Shown here piece by piece: positions 17,184 through 25,788 of a DNA stretch of 64,000 nucleotides. Numbering within the stretch: position 1 is the first letter of the stretch; the number at the start of each line of letters is the position of its first letter. Below the pieces are notes generated by a model that worked only from the letters and a program-made list of their open reading frames with translations, did no database searches and was not told the origin of the DNA. Origin of the DNA: Promicromonospora panici (GTDB lineage Bacteria; Actinomycetota; Actinomycetes; Actinomycetales; Cellulomonadaceae); contig NZ_UWYY01000019.1 in the NCBI RefSeq assembly GCF_900608595.1, positions 91,927 to 155,926 on the forward strand, in the 5' to 3' direction. Both the position numbers and the translations under genes were made by a program.

Positions 17184-19493
17184 ATGACCGACTACGGGCA
17201 CGAGCTGCTCTTCGGTACGTTCATCACCCCGACCAACGCGGATCCGCAGGCGCCGGTACAGCTCGCCCAGCTCTCCGACCGGCTCGGCCTGGACCTGGTC
17301 ACGTTCCAGGACCACCCGTACCAGCCGTCGTTCCTGGACACCTGGACGCTGATGTCGTGGGTCGCCGCGCAGACCGAGCGCATCCACATCTCGGGGAACG
17401 TGCTCAACCTGGGCATGCGTCAGCCGGCCGTCGTGGCCCGCTCGGCCGCGAGCCTCGACCTGCTCAGCGGCGGCCGGTTCGAGATGGGCGTCGGCGCCGG
17501 CGGCTTCTGGGACGCGATAGCCGCGATGGGCGTCCCGCGCCGGACGCCTGCCGAGAGCGTCGAGGCCCTCGAGGAGGGCATAGAGATCATGCGCGGCATC
17601 TGGAACGCGGCCGACCGCACGCCGCTGCGGGTTCCGGGGCGGTTCCACCGGGTCGACGGCGCCAAGCGCGGCCCGGCACCCGCGCACGACATCCCGATCT
17701 GGCTCGGCGCGTACAAGAAGCGGATGCTTCGGCTCACCGGCGCCAAGGCGGACGGCTGGCTGCCCTCGCTGCCCTACATGAAGGACGGCGACCTGGCGCG
17801 CGGCAACACGACCATCGACGAGGCGGCCTTGGAGGCCGGGCGCTCGCCGAGCGAGATCCGCCGCCTGCTCAACGTGGGCGGGGCCATCACCGACCGCTCC
17901 ACCGGCCCGCTGCAGGGTCCTGCCGACCAGTGGGCCGAGGAGCTCACGCAGCTGGCTGTCGAGGACGGTGCCAGCGCCTTCATCCTCACCAGCGACGACC
18001 CGGACCAGATCCGGGCGTTCGCGGAGGAGGTCGCGCCCGCGGTCCGGGAGGCCGTGGCGGCGGAACGGCGTTCAGCCGGGACCGCCCCGGCGTCGGCCCA
18101 CCGGGGCACCGCCGCACTGGCCGCACGGCGGCCGGGGATCGACTACGACTCGCTCCCGTCGGAGCTGGCGGCCCGCGCCGTCGAGCCGGGCGACCGCGAG
18201 TACCCGGCGGTGCGGCACAACTACCTGCGCTCCGGCGCGCCCGGCCTGGTCCTGCGCCCGGCGAACGTGGACGAGGTCGCCTCGAGCCTGGCGTGGGTGC
18301 AGAAGCAGGACGTGGAGTTCGCCGTCCGCTCGGCGGGGCACGGGATCTCCGGCCGGTCCACGAACGACGGCGGTGTGGTGCTCAGCATGAGCGGCATGCG
18401 GTCGGTCGAGGTGGTCGACGAGGCCACGCGCCGCGTCCGGATCGGCGCCGGGGCAACCTGGGGCGAGGTCGCGGCGACGCTGGCCCCACGCGGCTGGGCC
18501 ATCACCTCGGGCGACTACGGCGGTGTGGGCGTGGGCGGGCTCGGGACCACCGGCGGCATCGGGTTCCTCGGTCGGCTGCAGGGCCTGACGATCGACCACG
18601 TGGTCGCCGCCGAGGTCGTGACGGCCGATGGTCGGGTGCTGCACGCCTCCCGCGACGAGCACCCCGACCTGTTCTGGGCGCTGCGCGGTGCGGGCGGGAA
18701 CATGGGAGTGGTCACGTGGCTGGAGATCGAGGTCGGCGCCGTCGGCGACGTCGTCTTCTCGCAGATGACGCTCGACGCGACAGACACCGCGGGGCTGCTG
18801 GAGAAGTGGGGCGCCGCCGTCGAGGCGGCGCCGCGTGGGCTGACCTCGTTCATGTACCTGTCCGCCGGGCGCCGCGGCCAGGGGCCGATGGCGCAGCTCA
18901 TGACCGTGTTCGCCGCCGAGGGCGCCGACGCCGACCCGGACGAGGCGATCGCCCAGCTCGAGGTGCTGGCCGATGCCGGGCCGCTGCTGGGACACCAGGC
19001 GCAGCTCCTGCCTTACTCAGGGATCGTGCGGCAGGAGGACGCGCATCACTCCGGCGGCGGCGACCCGTCGGCGCGGTCGGGCCTGCTGGACCACCTGGAC
19101 CAGGGTACGAGCCGGGCGATCGAGCGGCTGCTGACCTCGGGCGAGTCGTACTTCACCTCGATCCGGGCCACGGGTGGTGCGGGGAACGACGTCGCGCCCG
19201 ACGCCACGGCCTACTCGCACCGGCACCAGAACTTCTCTCTCTCGGCTCTCGGGGGCAGCCAGGACCGGCTCAACCAGGCATGGGACGCGGAGATCGGGCC
19301 CGTGATGGACGGCTCGTACCTCTCGTTCGACACCGACAGCCGGCCCGAACGGCTGCTGGAGGCGTTCCCGGAGCCGACGTTCGCGCGGCTGCGGACGGTG
19401 AAGGCGGTCTACGATCCGTCGAACGTGTTCCGGACGAACTTCCCGATCCCGCCGGCCGAACCGCCGTCGGACACCTCGGGGAGTGATGCCTGA
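17184..19493 (+). CDS. Fusion of luciferase-like monooxygenase and FAD-binding BBE-type oxidoreductase
   Basis: 769 residues containing two complete flavoenzyme modules in one frame. Residues ~1-295 are a luciferase-like (LLM) TIM barrel (ELLFGTFITPT, HISGNVLNLGMRQPAVVARSAASLDLLSGGR). After an Ala/Arg-rich linker (~300-325), residues ~330-765 are a VAO/BBE oxidoreductase. It has RSAGHGISGRSTNDGG, whose histidine is the likely 8-alpha-FAD attachment site, GGIGFLGRLQGLTIDHV, and the C-terminal YDPSNVFRTNFPIPP berberine-bridge motif. The cysteine used for bicovalent FAD is absent. Divergent MarR and a palindrome suggest induction by an aromatic or toxic substrate. Confidence 0.88.
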   Translation: MTDYGHELLFGTFITPTNADPQAPVQLAQLSDRLGLDLVTFQDHPYQPSFLDTWTLMSWVAAQTERIHISGNVLNLGMRQPAVVARSAASLDLLSGGRFEMGVGAGGFWDAIAAMGVPRRTPAESVEALEEGIEIMRGIWNAADRTPLRVPGRFHRVDGAKRGPAPAHDIPIWLGAYKKRMLRLTGAKADGWLPSLPYMKDGDLARGNTTIDEAALEAGRSPSEIRRLLNVGGAITDRSTGPLQGPADQWAEELTQLAVEDGASAFILTSDDPDQIRAFAEEVAPAVREAVAAERRSAGTAPASAHRGTAALAARRPGIDYDSLPSELAARAVEPGDREYPAVRHNYLRSGAPGLVLRPANVDEVASSLAWVQKQDVEFAVRSAGHGISGRSTNDGGVVLSMSGMRSVEVVDEATRRVRIGAGATWGEVAATLAPRGWAITSGDYGGVGVGGLGTTGGIGFLGRLQGLTIDHVVAAEVVTADGRVLHASRDEHPDLFWALRGAGGNMGVVTWLEIEVGAVGDVVFSQMTLDATDTAGLLEKWGAAVEAAPRGLTSFMYLSAGRRGQGPMAQLMTVFAAEGADADPDEAIAQLEVLADAGPLLGHQAQLLPYSGIVRQEDAHHSGGGDPSARSGLLDHLDQGTSRAIERLLTSGESYFTSIRATGGAGNDVAPDATAYSHRHQNFSLSALGGSQDRLNQAWDAEIGPVMDGSYLSFDTDSRPERLLEAFPEPTFARLRTVKAVYDPSNVFRTNFPIPPAEPPSDTSGSDA

Positions 19494-19618
19494 CTGGTCT
19501 GCTTTGTGGCATGGGGCTGTGGATAACTCCGCGGGGGTGTCAGTGAGGGCCCGTAGGTTCGACCGCGTCCGGCACGGCCGGACGCATCGACCCACTCACG
19601 ATCAACGCAGGGGAACCC

Positions 19619-20233
19619 ATGAACCTTGTCGCCGCCTCGCGCCTGGCGCGCGAGCTGATGGACCAGCACGGCCTGAAGGCCTGGACGTTCGAGTTCGACG
19701 ACGCCGTCCGGCGCGCAGGGATGTGCAACTACACCAAGAGCCGCATCAGCCTGTCCGCCCCGCTCACCCGGATCCACGACGAGCGGGAGGTGCGGGACAC
19801 GATCCTGCACGAGGTGGCGCACGCGCTCGCGGGGTCCAGGGCGAAGCACGGGCCGGCGTGGCGCGAAGTGGCGGTGCGGATCGGGTGCTCGGGCCGGCGG
19901 TGCGTGGATCCCGCCGCGCCCTCGATCGACGGGCCGTGGGTCGGGGCCTGCCCGGCCGGCCACCGGACCACGCGGTTCCGGCGGCCGCCGGGCATCATGT
20001 CGTGCCGCGCGTGCGGGTCGAGGTTCGACCTGGGCAACCTGATCGCGTGGACGTACAAGGGCCGCAACGCGGCGATGGGGGAGCGGTACGACGCTCAGCT
20101 GCGCGGTGCGTTCCGCGAGGTGGGCGAGGTGCCGGACACCGGACCGGGCGCCGAGGAGCGCATAGTCCGGGCGGCGCGGGAGAGGGTTCCCGGGCTAGCC
20201 GTCGAACCGTTCGACCTGAGCGCGCTACGTTGA
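19619..20233 (+). CDS. SprT-like zinc metalloprotease domain protein
   Basis: 204-residue SprT-like protein. The zinc-protease motif HEVAHALAG starts at residue 64. A C-terminal zinc-ribbon-like set of cysteines (CPAGHRTTRF...CRACGSRFDL) follows, as in SprT/Spartan relatives. The N-terminus (ASRLARELMDQHGLKAWTFEFDDAVRRAG) is conserved in actinobacterial members. ATG 19619 follows AGGGGAACCC. The cellular substrate is unknown; eukaryotic relatives cleave DNA-protein crosslinks. It is four bases from the FabH-like gene, so co-transcription is likely. Confidence 0.85.
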   Translation: MNLVAASRLARELMDQHGLKAWTFEFDDAVRRAGMCNYTKSRISLSAPLTRIHDEREVRDTILHEVAHALAGSRAKHGPAWREVAVRIGCSGRRCVDPAAPSIDGPWVGACPAGHRTTRFRRPPGIMSCRACGSRFDLGNLIAWTYKGRNAAMGERYDAQLRGAFREVGEVPDTGPGAEERIVRAARERVPGLAVEPFDLSALR

Positions 20234-20237
20234 CCTC

Positions 20238-21278
20238 ATGGCCAAGCCGCCCACACTGAACCTCCCCGCCGGCGCCGCCGGGTCCCGCATCATCGGCCTG
20301 GGTCACCACCAGCCGCCGAAGACGCTCACGAACGAGGACATCGCCCAGTTCGTCGAGACCAACGACGAGTGGATCCGGTCCCGTACCGGCATCGTCACGC
20401 GGCACGCCGCGGCCGACGACGTCACGGTCGCCGACATGGCGACCGCCGCGGCGGAGCACGCGCTCGGCGACGCCGGCGTGTCCGCGGACGCCGTCGACCT
20501 GGTGATCGTCGCGACGGCTACCAACGACGACCGCTCGCCGAACACCGCGGGCCGGGTCGCGTACGCCCTGCACACCGGGGTTCAGCCGGGGGCCTCGACC
20601 CCCGAGGGCGAGGAGGCGCCGGACCTGCGCAACGTCGTGGGACCGGCGGCGATCGACCTCAACGTGGCCTGCTCGGGGTTCGCGCACGGCGTCGGGGTGG
20701 CCGACCAGGCGATCCGCGCGGGTTCGGCGCGCACGGCACTGGTGATCGGGGCGGAGAAGCTCACCGCGTACACCGACTGGACCGACCGGTCGACGTGCAT
20801 CCTCACGGCCGACGGCGCGGGGGCGGCGGTGCTGCAAGCCTCTGACGCCCCCGCCGTCGGGCCGGTCGTCTGGGGTACGGAGCCCGAGCTCACGCCCGCC
20901 GTGCGGATAGAGGTGCCGGAGGTGAAGTTCCAGCAGGACGGCCGCGCGGTCTTCAAGTGGGCGATCACGCGTGCCGCCGACCGGGCGCGCGACGTCGTGG
21001 CGCGCTCCGGGCTGAGCCTCGACGACATCGAGGTGCTCGTGGCGCACCAGGCGAACCTCCGGATCATCGAGCCGCTGGCGAAGGCGCTCGGGTTGGAGGG
21101 CAAGGTGGTCGTCACGGACATCACGGAGTCGGGCAACACGTCCGCGGCGTCGATCCCCCTCGGGCTGTCCAAGTGGTGGCATGCCGGCAAGATCCCGGCG
21201 GGTGCGCCCGCGCTGCTGTTCGGTTTCGGCGGCGGGTTCGCCTGGGCCGGCCAGGTGGTGCTGACGCCCGAGCGGTGA
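20238..21278 (+). CDS. 3-oxoacyl-ACP synthase III (FabH-like)
   Basis: 346-residue KAS III thiolase-fold enzyme. The triad is intact: Cys145 in LNVACSGFAHG, His270 in VAHQANLRIIEP and Asn300 in ESGNTSAASIPL. It condenses an acyl-CoA starter with malonyl-ACP. It sits apart from any other fab gene, directly after the sprT-like gene, so it may serve a secondary acyl product rather than housekeeping synthesis; that is inference. The N-terminal extension (MAKPPTLNLPAGAAG) precedes the conserved SRIIGLGHHQP start. Confidence 0.9.
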   Translation: MAKPPTLNLPAGAAGSRIIGLGHHQPPKTLTNEDIAQFVETNDEWIRSRTGIVTRHAAADDVTVADMATAAAEHALGDAGVSADAVDLVIVATATNDDRSPNTAGRVAYALHTGVQPGASTPEGEEAPDLRNVVGPAAIDLNVACSGFAHGVGVADQAIRAGSARTALVIGAEKLTAYTDWTDRSTCILTADGAGAAVLQASDAPAVGPVVWGTEPELTPAVRIEVPEVKFQQDGRAVFKWAITRAADRARDVVARSGLSLDDIEVLVAHQANLRIIEPLAKALGLEGKVVVTDITESGNTSAASIPLGLSKWWHAGKIPAGAPALLFGFGGGFAWAGQVVLTPER

Positions 21279-21336
21279 CCCCGGTCCTGCTCTCCGAACC
21301 CGGAACGCTGTCCGTGGCTTGCGCCCCGAGGACCAT

Positions 21337-21350
21337 GGACAGCGCTTTCC
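21337..21350. promoter_or_regulatory. LacI-type operator upstream of Gfo/Idh/MocA gene
   Basis: GGACAGCGCTTTCC differs by one base from the perfect palindrome GGAAAGCGCTTTCC and closely resembles the site at 7357. It lies 65 bp upstream of the ATG at 21415. Confidence 0.55.
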
Positions 21351-21414
21351 GGGCGTCGTATCGTTTCAATCCCATCCACCCGACGTCGACGACGACCGAA
21401 GGAGCTCTCTACCG

Positions 21415-22827
21415 ATGCCCGAGCCGACCACTGAGCCGACCACTGAGCCGATCACCGGTCCGACCCGCGCGCCCGAGCCACCGTCAGGTCCCCTGCCCGA
21501 GGGGCGGCGCCGCTATGCGGTGGTCGGTACCGGGCACCGCGCCTCCATGTACATCAACGCCCTGATCGGTACGCACGCCCCCGACGGGGAGATCGTCGCC
21601 TGGGTCGAGCCCAACCATGTTCGCGCGGCAGCCTACGAGGCGCGGGTCGCGGCGGCGCTCGGCGGCATCCGCCCCGTCTACCAGCCGGACGACCTCGAGA
21701 AGGCGATCGCCGAGCAGTCGGTGGACCGCGTGATCGTCACCTCGATCGACCGGACGCATGGCGACCTGGTGGCGCGCGCGCTGCGGGCCGGCGCCGACGT
21801 CGTCGTGGAGAAGCCCATCGCAGCGCACGCCGACCAGGCCCGGCAGATCGTGGACGCGGTGGCCGAGACGGGCCGCGACCTGGTCACGACGTTCAACTAC
21901 CGCTACTCGCCGCGCAACAGTGCGCTGCGCCAGGTGATCGCGAGCGGCGAGATCGGCCGGGTGCTCTCGGTCCACTTCGACTGGGCCCTCGACACCGTGC
22001 ACGGCGCCGACTACTTCCGCCGCTGGCACCGCGAGAAGGTGAACAACGGCGGTCTGCTCGTGCACAAGTCGAGCCACCACTTCGACCTGGTCAACTGGTG
22101 GATCGACGGCGTGCCGCAGCGCGTCTTCGCCACGGGCGGGCGCCGCTTCTACGGCGATGACGGCGCGCACGCCACCGACTACGAGCCCACCGACGCCGAG
22201 CGCGCGCTGAACGAGCGCGGCGTCGACCCGTGGCAGCTCTCCGTCGAGAAGAACGAGTGGCTGTCCACGCTGTACGGGCCTGACGCCCAGGCGGTCGACG
22301 GCTACGTGCGCAACCGCTCGGTCTTCGATGCCGGCATCACCACCGAAGACACGCTCGGCCTCGTCGTGGAGTACGAGGGCGGCGCGCTGCTGACCTACTC
22401 GCTCACCGCGCACGCGCCGTGGGAGGGCTACCGCGTGGTCGTGAACGGCACGCGCGGCCGGGCGGAGCTCGAGGTCACCGAGCGGGGTTCCGTCGAGTTC
22501 GGCTCCGACGGAGCGGCGATCCTCGACCCGAGCGCCACGGAGGTGTTCGCCGGGAACGAGGTGCGGCCCATCGGGGAGCGCCTCGTGGTGCAGCGGCACT
22601 GGGAGCGTGCGGAGGAACGGCCCATCGTGCGCGGTGGCGGCGGGCACGGCGGCGGCGACGCGCTGCTGCTGGCCAGCGTGTTCGCGCCGGCGGGCGAGCC
22701 CGACCCGCTCGGCCGTGCGGCCGGCTACGTCGACGGCGTCCGCGCGTCGTCGGTGGGCTACGCGGGCAACCGCTCCCTGGAAACAGGAGACCCGGTCCGC
22801 ATCGAGGACCTGAACCTAGGCCTCTGA
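21415..22827 (+). CDS. Gfo/Idh/MocA family oxidoreductase
   Basis: 470-residue NAD(P)-dependent oxidoreductase. The Rossmann motif is VVGTGHRASMYINAL (residues ~36-50) and the catalytic EKP is in DVVVEKPIAAHADQA. The C-terminal domain holds HKSSHHFDLVNWWIDG, with histidines likely at the active site. A repetitive TTEPTTEPITGP N-terminal tail precedes the domain. ATG 21415 has GAAGGAG upstream. A LacI-type operator lies in its promoter region. It is monocistronic and converges on the pectate lyase gene across a modular hairpin. Substrate unknown, probably a sugar or sugar acid. Confidence 0.88.
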   Translation: MPEPTTEPTTEPITGPTRAPEPPSGPLPEGRRRYAVVGTGHRASMYINALIGTHAPDGEIVAWVEPNHVRAAAYEARVAAALGGIRPVYQPDDLEKAIAEQSVDRVIVTSIDRTHGDLVARALRAGADVVVEKPIAAHADQARQIVDAVAETGRDLVTTFNYRYSPRNSALRQVIASGEIGRVLSVHFDWALDTVHGADYFRRWHREKVNNGGLLVHKSSHHFDLVNWWIDGVPQRVFATGGRRFYGDDGAHATDYEPTDAERALNERGVDPWQLSVEKNEWLSTLYGPDAQAVDGYVRNRSVFDAGITTEDTLGLVVEYEGGALLTYSLTAHAPWEGYRVVVNGTRGRAELEVTERGSVEFGSDGAAILDPSATEVFAGNEVRPIGERLVVQRHWERAEERPIVRGGGGHGGGDALLLASVFAPAGEPDPLGRAAGYVDGVRASSVGYAGNRSLETGDPVRIEDLNLGL

Positions 22828-22838
22828 CCCCACCCCGC

Positions 22839-22939
22839 CGAAGTAGAACCACAGCGAGGTAGAACCAGGGCGAGGTAGAAGTCTGGCGAAGTAGAACCGC
22901 AGTCGCGCTGCGGTTCTACTTCGCCCTGGTTCTACCTCG
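22839..22939. repeat. Family B modular hairpin, copy with four 16-nt units
   Basis: Four head-to-tail 16-nt modules start at 22839, 22855, 22871 and 22887 (form CGARGTAGAACCNNNG), followed by the 5-nt loop TCGCG. Two inverted modules (22908-22923, 22924-22939) are exact reverse complements of modules 4 and 2. Modules 1 and 3 are unpaired. It lies between convergent genes and is a likely bidirectional terminator. Confidence 0.88.
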
Positions 22940-24563
22940 GCGGAGTGGAGGGGAGGATGCCTGCGCCCGCGTGGGTGGCGACCACCCACGGGACCGCGAT
23001 CGTCGGGAGCAGGCGATAGCGGTACGCCTCGGACGGCGTCCAGCGGGCCTCGTCCGCGAGCGGGGTCGACGCCGTGGCGTTGAACGCCGCCAGCAGGTCC
23101 GCGCGGCGGCCGTTCAGCGTCGTGCCGGATTCGCTGAGCATCGTGCCGCCGTATGCGCCGACCACGCGGGCCGGATCGGTCCCGCGGGCCAGCGAGACCG
23201 CGTTGTTCTCGACCACGAGGCTCGACTCCTTGCCGGCGCCCCAGTAGTACTGGAACGCACCAGCGGCCTGCCGGCGAGTCTGCCGGTAGTAGTTGTTGTA
23301 CGCGTGCACGTCGCCGAACCGGACCCGGGGTGCGCGCTGGCCGATGTCCTGCCAGTAGTTGTGGTGCAGGGTCACGCGGTGCTGCCCGCGGTCCTGAAGA
23401 CGCGAGTCGGACGAGCCGATCAGCATCGTCTTGTCGTGGCTCAGGAACCTGTTGTACGACACCGTCACCAGGTCCGAGCCGTGCGTGATGTCGAGCAGGC
23501 CGTCGTGCACCTCGAACGGCCGCCCGAAGACGACGGGGAGCGACTCGGTGGGGTGCTCACCGTCGTCGAACGTGGAGTGGTCCACCCACACGCTGGTGGA
23601 CGTCCACAGCGAGACGTTGTCGTAGGCGGAGTTCCAGTTCCCGGTGGCGCTGTCGCCCGGGTCCCACTGCGGGAAGCAGTCGTAGCCGTCGGAGAACCGC
23701 AGGTTCCGGAGGATGACGTTGTGCGCGTCCCGGACCCGGATGTTGGCGCCGGAGATCCGGGCGTCGTCGCCCACGCCGACGATCGTCACGTTCGAGCCGA
23801 CGTGCTGCTGGGTCTGGGCGGCCTGCAGGCGTGCCGCCGCGACGCGCGCCTCCTCCAGCGGACCGGCCGGATCGGCCCAGCCCCACGGGCCGGACGGGTC
23901 GTAGTGCGCGATGTAGTCGTCCATCGAGAACGGCTCGCCCGTGTCGCCGACCGTGACCTGAGCGGCGAAGTCTTCGCAGGTCAGCTGGGTTCCGTCCGCC
24001 GCGGTGAAGGCGTCGATGGCGTCCGTGACGTACACGATCCGCGGCGTCTCGTTGTACCGGGCGTCGTTCTGGCTGCCGCCCTCCCGCCCCGCGAGCGCGT
24101 CCCGCAGCTCCTGCCACGTGTCGACCTCGTAGATCTCGCCGCGTCCGGCCGCCGCGCCGCCCGTGGTGGGCCCGGCCTGCCGCTCCACGCCCTCCGGGAA
24201 GGTGGGGCCTGACCAGGCGGCCCACCCGTCGCCGGGCGCGATGGTCTCGCGGCCAAGGTCCTCGCGGTACCCGCCGTGACCCGACCCGCCCTGACCCGAC
24301 CCGCCCTTGCCCGAGCCGCCCTGAGCGAACCCGCCCAGAGCTGACCCGCCCTGGGCCGGCTCGACGGCGGCGGTCGCCGCCCCGTCCGCCGCACTCGCCG
24401 AGGCCGGCTGCCCGACGGCGGCCAGCGCGCCGGCCGTGCCGATCGCCAGCGCCAGGGGCAGGGCCAGCCGGCGGTTCAGGGGACCGGCGGCCGGCAAAGT
24501 GCGGGCGCGTGCCGGCGTCGGGCCGATGGTGCGGCGCAGTCGCGGAGATAGTGGTGTTCGCAT
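22932..24563 (-). CDS. Secreted pectate lyase (PL1)
   Basis: 543-residue polysaccharide lyase family 1 enzyme that cleaves polygalacturonate by beta-elimination. A long signal peptide (residues ~25-58, LALPLALAIGTAGALAAVG) is followed by a Gly/Ser-rich linker with GGSGKGGSGQGGSG repeats, then the right-handed beta-helix. Diagnostic motifs are WVDHSTFDDGEHP (vWiDH) and QRAPRVRFGDVHAYNNYY, which holds the catalytic arginine region. ATG 24563 has AAGGAG upstream. An operator GAAACCGGTTTC lies 41 bp upstream, shared with the pectin ABC operon, so it is likely repressed by the LacI-DUF6807 protein. Confidence 0.93.
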   Translation of the reverse strand: MRTPLSPRLRRTIGPTPARARTLPAAGPLNRRLALPLALAIGTAGALAAVGQPASASAADGAATAAVEPAQGGSALGGFAQGGSGKGGSGQGGSGHGGYREDLGRETIAPGDGWAAWSGPTFPEGVERQAGPTTGGAAAGRGEIYEVDTWQELRDALAGREGGSQNDARYNETPRIVYVTDAIDAFTAADGTQLTCEDFAAQVTVGDTGEPFSMDDYIAHYDPSGPWGWADPAGPLEEARVAAARLQAAQTQQHVGSNVTIVGVGDDARISGANIRVRDAHNVILRNLRFSDGYDCFPQWDPGDSATGNWNSAYDNVSLWTSTSVWVDHSTFDDGEHPTESLPVVFGRPFEVHDGLLDITHGSDLVTVSYNRFLSHDKTMLIGSSDSRLQDRGQHRVTLHHNYWQDIGQRAPRVRFGDVHAYNNYYRQTRRQAAGAFQYYWGAGKESSLVVENNAVSLARGTDPARVVGAYGGTMLSESGTTLNGRRADLLAAFNATASTPLADEARWTPSEAYRYRLLPTIAVPWVVATHAGAGILPSTPPR

Positions 24564-24601
24564 GTGACTCCTTCGTCCATGACCCCGGTCCTCCCGATGC
24601 T

Positions 24602-24617
24602 GGGAAACCGGTTTCTC
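24602..24617. promoter_or_regulatory. Pectin-regulon operator upstream of pectate lyase
   Basis: GGGAAACCGGTTTCTC contains the perfect 12-bp palindrome GAAACCGGTTTC (24604-24615) with the central CG typical of LacI-family sites. The same sequence recurs three times between 29191 and 29275. Confidence 0.75.
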
Positions 24618-24681
24618 GTACGTACGATGGCAGCCCGGACGCTCCACCACAAGACCCAGCGCGGGGTGACTTACGGGCGGG

Positions 24682-25761
24682 TCACGCCAGGAGTGCGCCG
24701 ACCGCCACCAGGACCGGCACGCACAGCGCCGTCGTCCAGACGGTGGCGCGTGCGGCGACGCCGTCGAACACGCCGTAGCGCGTCGCGTACGTGGTGACGT
24801 TCACCGCCGTCGGCAGGGCCGCCATCGTGACGACGATCGCAAGGGCCGGCCCGTCGAGGCCCAGTGCGAGCCCCAACCCCCACGCCGCCAGGGGGTGCAG
24901 GACGTTGCGCACCAGGACGGAGACCGCGATCACCGAACGCACCAGCGTGCGGCCCTTGCCCTTGCCTGTGCGCGCGCCTTGGCCGCCGTCAACGCCCTCG
25001 TCACCGTCGACGCCGCCCGCCGGCGGCAGCGGCACCGCGAGCGTCATGCCGAACGCCAGCAGCCCGAGCGGCGGCGCGGCGGCGCCGATCAGGTCGAAGG
25101 GCATCAGGACGACGTCGGGCAGTCGGACGCCGGTCAGCTCGCCCAGCACCGCGACCAGCAGGCCCGCGACCGTGCCGAGCGTGATCGGGTTCCGGAACGC
25201 GGCGAGGAACACGTGCCCCATCGAACGCCAGGCCGACGTCGTCGTCGCTCGCCCGTCGGCCGCAACCGACCGGTCGAGCACGGAGAGCGCCAGCGGCGCC
25301 AGCACGAGCAGCTGGAAGAGCAGGGTCGGCACCACGGCGAGAGCGTCGTCGAACAGGTAGACCGCGAGCGGGATGCCGATGTTCCCGCCGTTGACGTAGA
25401 CCGCGGCGAGCGTCGTCACGGCGGCCGGTCCGGACGGCAGCCGGAGGAGCCACCGCGCCACCGCGGCGGTGACCAGGCCGAGCCCAGCGGTCGTGGCCCA
25501 GGTGACGGCCGCGCCGCGCGAGAGGACGTGCGCCAGGTCGGTCGAGGCGAGCGTGCTGAACATCAGGGCGGGCGCGCAGATCGTGAAGGACAGCGTCGCG
25601 AGGGTCCGCCGTGCGCCCGCACCGCCGTCGGCGTCCCCGGAGCCGCCCCGCGCGACACCGCGCGGGAGGCTACGGCCCGACAGCAGCCCGGTCCGCTGGA
25701 TCACCCAGCCGAGTGCGACCACGCAGGCCATGGAACCGATGGCAGTCAGCACGGGTAGCAC
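24682..25761 (-). CDS. AEC family transporter (auxin efflux carrier-like)
   Basis: 359-residue membrane transporter of the AEC/BART superfamily with about ten hydrophobic helices. Conserved segments include YVNGGNIGIPLAVYLF in the first half and TMAALPTAVNVTTYATRYGV in the second. The central cytoplasmic loop is long and Gly/Asp-rich. GTG 25761 follows GGGAGG. Bacterial members move organic acids such as malate or uncharacterised metabolites. It lies between pectate lyase and an oxidoreductase of the same strand, so transport of a sugar acid is possible but unproven. Confidence 0.85.
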   Translation of the reverse strand: MLPVLTAIGSMACVVALGWVIQRTGLLSGRSLPRGVARGGSGDADGGAGARRTLATLSFTICAPALMFSTLASTDLAHVLSRGAAVTWATTAGLGLVTAAVARWLLRLPSGPAAVTTLAAVYVNGGNIGIPLAVYLFDDALAVVPTLLFQLLVLAPLALSVLDRSVAADGRATTTSAWRSMGHVFLAAFRNPITLGTVAGLLVAVLGELTGVRLPDVVLMPFDLIGAAAPPLGLLAFGMTLAVPLPPAGGVDGDEGVDGGQGARTGKGKGRTLVRSVIAVSVLVRNVLHPLAAWGLGLALGLDGPALAIVVTMAALPTAVNVTTYATRYGVFDGVAARATVWTTALCVPVLVAVGALLA

Positions 25762-25788
25762 ATGTGCACCCTCCCACGGGCCGGCGGG

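Noticed and set aside
22971..24212. Long plus-strand frame of 413 codons
   Set aside because: It lies entirely antisense to the pectate lyase, whose motifs and signal peptide are clear. The composition is the Arg/Val/Gly-rich pattern of high-GC shadow frames.
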